From the IMG/VR virus record IMGVR_UViG_3300036835_000701, positions 1 through 41,783 of that record: DNA of 41,783 bases; one strand, given 5' to 3'. Positions within the stretch are counted from its first letter, which is position 1, and every line of letters starts with the position of its first letter. A program made the translations under genes and the position numbers. The stretch comes from a virus. Below, in pieces: positions 37,416 to 41,783 of the stretch. Below the pieces are notes generated by a model. The model was not told the DNA's origin. It searched no databases and saw only the letters and a list, made by a program, of their open reading frames with translations.

Positions 37416-38329
37416 GCATCACCCTCGCCCAGCTCGAGCAGGAGACCGCGCGGCGCATCGGGCCGTACTGGCGCTACTTCACCGATCGCCAGGTGCCGAA
37501 CACCGCGCAGTTCACCTTCGTCAACGTGCCCGAGCTGCGCTCGAGCATCGACGCCGACCTGGTCACCAACCTGTGGCTGCTGCGTCGAGGCGAGTGCTAC
37601 GGCGAGCCTGACGAGCTCGTGGACATGGACCCGGTCGACCGTCAACGCACCGTCGACGTGTACGACGCCGAGCAGGGTCGCGTCTTCCCGGACCGCCCGT
37701 GGGGCACCATCCCCGAGCCGGGCGAGTACATGGAGTTCCACCACCTGAATCCCGACCAGGAGCTCCTGCCGTCAGTCCTGGCTGGCCTGCGTCGCTGTTT
37801 CCTCCCGGACACGGTGCAGGCCCAGCCTACGGCGGCGTACGGCGGTATCGATCTGACCGCCCAGTTCCCGTGGCTGACCGAGACCTGGCAGATCGCGCGC
37901 GTGCGCTACGGTTGGGTGGGTCCGTACGGCGACGCGCCGTGGGACACGTACACCAGCGCGGGGCATCTGATCCTGACCGGCACGTACGGCGCGGCGCTGC
38001 CCATGGCGGTGTGGGTCGACGCCTGGCGACCGGCCTGGTCGTGGGTCAACGGCGCCGAGTCGACCAGTGGGCCGACGGCGGACGGCGACACGCTCGAGGT
38101 GGACCTCGAGTATGCCGCGGCGGCGGCGCACATCGAGGCCTGGCACCTGTTCCCGTCACGTCTGCAAGCCGCGGCCGCGGGGAACCTGCAGGCGACGCGC
38201 GAGCAGGCCGCGGCCGAGTTCAGTCGTCTGGCCAGCATCTTCGGCCCGGTGCGTCCGCGAGACGTCGGCTTTCAGACTGTCGTGCGCACGTCGTCCGGGC
38301 GGGGCGTCTGGATCAACAACCCGTGGTAA
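37412..38329 (+). CDS. Putative head-tail connector/neck protein
   Basis: A 305-residue protein starting at an ATGA overlap. It begins [21 protein letters not shown], as do adaptor proteins that bind under the portal, and has a mixed helix-strand body with many Trp. It ends with a helical part ([17 protein letters not shown]). Position after capsid and small head genes and before the tail genes fits a neck protein of a short-tailed phage. No strict family match was possible. Confidence 0.6.
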   Translation: MSITLAQLEQETARRIGPYWRYFTDRQVPNTAQFTFVNVPELRSSIDADLVTNLWLLRRGECYGEPDELVDMDPVDRQRTVDVYDAEQGRVFPDRPWGTIPEPGEYMEFHHLNPDQELLPSVLAGLRRCFLPDTVQAQPTAAYGGIDLTAQFPWLTETWQIARVRYGWVGPYGDAPWDTYTSAGHLILTGTYGAALPMAVWVDAWRPAWSWVNGAESTSGPTADGDTLEVDLEYAAAAAHIEAWHLFPSRLQAAAAGNLQATREQAAAEFSRLASIFGPVRPRDVGFQTVVRTSSGRGVWINNPW

Positions 38330-39222
38330 GCGCCGCCGACCCGCGCGTCAACGTCAACCTGCTGCCAGGCACGCCCGGCCCGCCGGCGTACACCCAGGGG
38401 CCACCCGGTCCCTCGGGTCCACAGGGACCTGTTGGGGCGCAGGGACCTGTCGGACCAGCCGGCGCGCAGGGCCTGCAGGGCGAGCTCGGACTGAGCGGTC
38501 CCGGCTGGAAGATCATGACCCGCGACCCGGCCGACGGCGAGGTGACCGGCGACGTCCTGGGCACGATCTGGTTCAACGCCTGGAACTTCGACTTCTGGTC
38601 GCTGACGAGCGACACGCCGACGTGGACGTGGACCTACCAGGGCAACCTGACCGGTGGCGCCGGCCCGGCCGGGCCACAGGGTCCGCCGGGGCCGACGGGC
38701 TCGACCGGCGCGGTTGGGCCGACCGGTCCCGCGGGCCCGCAAGGGCCGCAGGGTACGACCGGGCTGACCGGGCAGACGGGGCCGGCGGGACCTACTGGCC
38801 CGCAGGGTCCGCAGGGGCAGATCGGTCTCACGGGTCCGCAGGGCGCCACTGGTCCCGCGGGCGCAGACTCGACGGTCCCTGGCCCGACCGGGCCGCAAGG
38901 CGCCACGGGCGCGACTGGACCGCAGGGACCGCAGGGTGTGCCCGGTACGCAGGGTCCGCAAGGAGCGACCGGCAACACGGGGCCGCAGGGCACCATCGGT
39001 CCGCCTGGGCCTGGCGTACCCGCGGGCGGCACCGCCAATCAGATCCTGCGCAAGACGAGCGCGAGCGATTACGCCACGACCTGGGTCTCGCCCACGTCGT
39101 TGTTCACGCCGGTGACGATCACCGGCAGCCGCCACCAGATCCGCAACCTGCCGTACGTCCTGGATCAGCTGCTGACCGCGCTGGCCAACCAGGGGCTGAT
39201 CGTCAACAACACTACGGCCTAA
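38323..39222 (+). CDS. Collagen-like tail protein
   Basis: A 299-residue protein from GTG 38323, overlapping the neck gene by 7 bases. A short N-terminal region precedes Gly-X-Y repeats ([19 protein letters not shown]), which are interrupted by a folded domain ([20 protein letters not shown], to about residue 110) and resume for about 130 residues. The C-terminus (from about 245) is a non-collagen cap with [20 protein letters not shown], probably for trimer registration. Collagen-like segments in phage fibres form triple helices that act as stalks. It is likely part of the tail fibre or spike. Confidence 0.85.
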   Translation: MVSAADPRVNVNLLPGTPGPPAYTQGPPGPSGPQGPVGAQGPVGPAGAQGLQGELGLSGPGWKIMTRDPADGEVTGDVLGTIWFNAWNFDFWSLTSDTPTWTWTYQGNLTGGAGPAGPQGPPGPTGSTGAVGPTGPAGPQGPQGTTGLTGQTGPAGPTGPQGPQGQIGLTGPQGATGPAGADSTVPGPTGPQGATGATGPQGPQGVPGTQGPQGATGNTGPQGTIGPPGPGVPAGGTANQILRKTSASDYATTWVSPTSLFTPVTITGSRHQIRNLPYVLDQLLTALANQGLIVNNTTA

Positions 39223-41357
39223 TGGTTTCTGCAAGTAGTCGCAGACGTCCCTGGCCGTGGGACATGCGCCTGTCACTGCAGCAGACGCCCGAGCAGATCA
39301 CCAACATCGGCACCTCGCGCGGCAAGACCATCGGCTCGCTGCGGCCGATCACCATCGGGCAGTTGCGTTCGGCGACCATCAGCGGCATCTTTCGCAACGG
39401 GCTGATGCTGGTCTCCAACGACCAGACCGGCCTGCTGGTGGGCAAGAAGCAGAAGAACCTGGGCGACAACCTGCCGCCCCAGGCGGCGTACGACTCGGCG
39501 CCGATCTATCGCGAGCACACCTTCGAGTTCCGGCCCACGGGCGGCTACGGCGAGAGCGTGCAGAGCTCGCGCACGGACCGGCGCTACCACTACGCCATCA
39601 ACTGCTGGGTGACCGGTGGGCTGTTCGGCCTCGGGCCGGCCTCGCACACGATCGTGCCCGCCAGCACCGGCTCGATACGTCTGTTCGTCGAGGCGCTGGA
39701 TACTAGTCGCGGCTTGTCGCTGTTCATCCTGGCCGGCGCGTACGTGCTCGAGCGCACCGACGATACGCCCGCCGGCCAGATCGTCAGCCGCACTCGCGCG
39801 GGCCATGTTGCCACCGACGCGGTGCGTTTCACGGGTGCCTACAGCGGCGCGGTGGACGCACTGTACGTGGCCTGGGACGACGGCGTGCTGGAGGAGTTCA
39901 ACGGCGCGGCGTGGACGCCATGCGTGCTGCCAGCCGGCTTCCTGCCCAACTTCCTGTGCCGTGTAGGCGACGAGCTGTGGGCCGCCGACGGCAACGCGTG
40001 CATGATTCGCAAGGTGACCAACGATCCCAAGGTCGCTGGCAGCTGGTCGGGTCCGATCCTGATCGGCACGCCCTCGATCAAGATCACCGCGCTGCGCCAG
40101 ACCACCAATCGGCTGGTCATCTTCAAGGCCGACGGCGACGTGTTCACCATCAACGGCGACGGCTCCGACAACGACATGTACCCGGGCCTGCAGAACACCA
40201 TCGACCCGACCAACGGGCGTACCGCGGTGGCGTGGCAGGGCAGCCTGTGGTTCCGCACCGGGCGCGCCTTCTGGAAGCTGGACGTGCAGGGCGGGCTGGT
40301 GCTCAGCCCCGAGGGACCCGGCCGCCAGTTGCAGAATCGCAGCGAGGTGCGCGGTCCGGTGCAGGCCTTCGCCGGCTGGAATAGCCAGATGGCGTTCGGT
40401 GTGATCTACAACGCCAGCCTGGGCAACAGCTACCTGCTCAGCTACGGCAACTGGGAGCCTGTTCAGGGCGATACCGGCACCAACTTCAGCTTCGCCAACC
40501 AGTGGGACGGCGCGCTGGTGCGGTACACGGGCCGTCAGGCGATCTCGCTGTTCGTCTCGAGCCTGCTCGCCGACACGCGCCTGTACGTCGGCTTCAGTGA
40601 CGGCAGCTACGACTGGATCAAACTGGTGCCCTACCCGCTGATCGCGGACGGCGGCAGCGAGTACACCTCCGACACGTCCTATATCGTCATGCCGCTGCAC
40701 ACGGATATGTTCCAGGCGGATCAGAAACAGACGATTGGCTTTTCTATCTGGGGACCGTCCATTCCGGTCGGCTCGGAGGTGACGATCAGCTACCGCCAGC
40801 GCGGCGCCCAGGCTGGCCTGGCGACGTCTGATCCGGCTGGCGATTACGTGACGCTCGGCAACCCGTTTACCTTCAACGGCCAGCGCCAGGACTCACCGAC
40901 GCCCATCGCCGGTACGGCGCTGGAGGTAATGGTCGGGCTGGAGGGCACGCCGAGCGCCTCGCCCATCCTCGAGGGCGTGGGCATCCACGAGCGGCTGGTA
41001 CCCGCGTTTCGTCGCGACTTCACCTTCACCGTGGACGCGCGCGACGCGATCAGCCGCCGTGACGGGGCGAGCGTGCGCAAGAGCGGCCGCTTCTACCGCG
41101 ACCTGGTCCTGCAGGCCGCCGCCGCGCCGGCCACCATCGCCCTGGAGTTCCCGGACGAGGTGGTCATGGACGTGGCGCTGTTCGACTACTCCGAGCGCAT
41201 GGTGGCGCACACTCAGCGCGGTGGTCAGGGCTGGGCGATCGACTGCCAGGCGACCGAGTTCGGCCTGCTGGAGACGTACGGCACCATCGGCCGCACGCGC
41301 GGCACGAAGATCGGCGACACACGCGGCTTCCATATCAGCGACATGCGCCACTTTTAG
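39222..41357 (+). CDS. Large beta-propeller-like tail protein
   Basis: A 711-residue protein from ATG 39222 (TAATG overlap). It is beta-rich throughout with repeated strand units (ALYVAWDDGVLEEFNG, ELWAADGNACMIRKV, RLVIFKADGDVFTING, SLWFRTGRAFWKLDV), in keeping with a propeller domain. A C-terminal sandwich part follows (EVTISYRQRGAQ) and the end repeats short strand motifs (TIGRTRGTKIGDTRGFHISD). Similar motifs near the N-terminus (NIGTSRGKTIGSLRPITIG) suggest a shared element. It probably forms the tail tube tip or nozzle of a short tail. Confidence 0.7.
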   Translation: MVSASSRRRPWPWDMRLSLQQTPEQITNIGTSRGKTIGSLRPITIGQLRSATISGIFRNGLMLVSNDQTGLLVGKKQKNLGDNLPPQAAYDSAPIYREHTFEFRPTGGYGESVQSSRTDRRYHYAINCWVTGGLFGLGPASHTIVPASTGSIRLFVEALDTSRGLSLFILAGAYVLERTDDTPAGQIVSRTRAGHVATDAVRFTGAYSGAVDALYVAWDDGVLEEFNGAAWTPCVLPAGFLPNFLCRVGDELWAADGNACMIRKVTNDPKVAGSWSGPILIGTPSIKITALRQTTNRLVIFKADGDVFTINGDGSDNDMYPGLQNTIDPTNGRTAVAWQGSLWFRTGRAFWKLDVQGGLVLSPEGPGRQLQNRSEVRGPVQAFAGWNSQMAFGVIYNASLGNSYLLSYGNWEPVQGDTGTNFSFANQWDGALVRYTGRQAISLFVSSLLADTRLYVGFSDGSYDWIKLVPYPLIADGGSEYTSDTSYIVMPLHTDMFQADQKQTIGFSIWGPSIPVGSEVTISYRQRGAQAGLATSDPAGDYVTLGNPFTFNGQRQDSPTPIAGTALEVMVGLEGTPSASPILEGVGIHERLVPAFRRDFTFTVDARDAISRRDGASVRKSGRFYRDLVLQAAAAPATIALEFPDEVVMDVALFDYSERMVAHTQRGGQGWAIDCQATEFGLLETYGTIGRTRGTKIGDTRGFHISDMRHF

Positions 41358-41365
41358 GAGGTCCC

Positions 41366-41783
41366 ATGGCAGGCTCAACCACCGAACTGAATCTTTCGAC
41401 AGCCCAGGACAGCGACGACAACGCCGACTATCTGACGCTCAACCTGGCCAACAGCTTGCGCACCCTGGACGGGCTGTTCAACAACGTGACGGGCCACAAC
41501 CACGGCGGCGCGCATCAGGGCGGGCCGGTGTCTCCCGCGGCCGGCAGCATTCCCGGCACCGCGATCACGGACGGCTCGATCACCAACGCCAAGCTCGGCC
41601 CGGACGTGGCGCGCGCCAACCTGCTCACCAACGGCGGCTTCGAGATCTGGCAGCGGGGCAATGGGCCGTTCACGGCATCGGCTGCCTATTGCGCGGATCG
41701 CTGGCAATTCGCGCTCGCTGGCAGCGACACGCTCAGCATTAGCAAGGACACGACGCATCAGGAAACTGGGTCGGCGTGCGCCG
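41366..41783 (+). CDS. Tail/fibre-type protein, N-terminal part (3' end outside window)
   Basis: ATG 41366 follows an AGGAGGT site; the frame is open to the last base (139 codons plus one base). It begins MAGSTTELNLSTAQDSDDNA and contains FNNVTGHNHGGAHQGGPVS, then NLLTNGGFEIWQRGNGPF and AYCADRWQF, the start of a carbohydrate-binding-like domain known in phage tail fibres. The continuation (LVVGSQPANYVPLHPADDL and so on) is at the window start. The middle, about 60-80 residues by comparison with typical relatives, seems missing. Confidence 0.75.
   Translation, partial: MAGSTTELNLSTAQDSDDNADYLTLNLANSLRTLDGLFNNVTGHNHGGAHQGGPVSPAAGSIPGTAITDGSITNAKLGPDVARANLLTNGGFEIWQRGNGPFTASAAYCADRWQFALAGSDTLSISKDTTHQETGSACA

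Noticed and set aside
38380-39020. Short repeats that could suggest a CRISPR array or satellite
   Set aside because: The repeats are codons for Gly-X-Y in a continuous reading frame.

Overview
The window is almost an entire genome of a GC-rich temperate tailed phage (or its prophage form), broken inside a tail gene. The 3' end of the window (41366-41783) holds the N-terminal part of a tail/fibre-type protein. The 5' end (1-467) holds the C-terminal part of the same kind of protein, in a compatible frame, so the contig looks circular or circularly permuted with perhaps a couple of hundred bases missing at the break. No tRNA, rRNA, CRISPR array, insertion sequence or DNA polymerase gene was recognised. 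The host is not identified. High GC, frequent GTG starts, a secreted Pro/Thr-rich protein with TPTETP-type repeats and a GAAC-N4-GTTC box would fit Chloroflexota or Actinobacteria-like hosts; this is inference only.

Layout. (1) 1-2843, plus strand: end of the late operon, with the tail gene end, small genes of unknown role, a C39/papain-like putative lysin (1265), one or two holin-like membrane proteins (1751, 1932) and a Pro/Thr-rich exported protein. (2) 2845-8287, minus strand: accessory and lysogeny block, with a radical SAM enzyme whose C-terminus is frameshifted by a 44-bp tandem duplication, small zinc-ribbon genes behind a hairpin-rich leader, a DUF5131 (Gp37/Gp68) protein, a large serine integrase, a 50-residue protein and a helix-turn-helix regulator. 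(3) 8288-8543: divergent control region with a LexA-type palindrome. (4) 8544-17426, plus strand: early operon, tightly packed with ATGA/GTGA overlaps, carrying DNA-binding proteins, Gp157-like protein, a VUT-family transporter followed by a TGT/DpdA-like protein, a secreted transglycosylase with membrane peptides, a VRR-NUC nuclease, a DNA methyltransferase, a SWIM zinc-finger protein, an SSB-like protein and a primase-helicase. (5) 17484-19227, minus strand: a small cassette headed by a GP88-family protein, driven by a probable leaderless promoter with a palindromic operator, and ending with an Xre-type regulator and a membrane protein. (6) 19296-41783, plus strand: packaging and virion genes, with terminase small and large subunits, portal, a 2053-residue muralytic internal virion protein, scaffold, HK97-fold capsid, head decoration and neck proteins, a collagen-like protein, a large tail protein and the broken tail gene.

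There is no tape-measure or tail-sheath gene. The late genes instead include a giant protein with two wall-degrading domains. This points to a short-tailed (podovirus-like) virion with an ejected internal protein. Replication would use phage primase-helicase and SSB with the host polymerase. The VUT transporter plus DpdA-like pair suggests that the phage imports a 7-deazaguanine precursor and inserts it into DNA, which, with the methyltransferase, would protect the genome from restriction.
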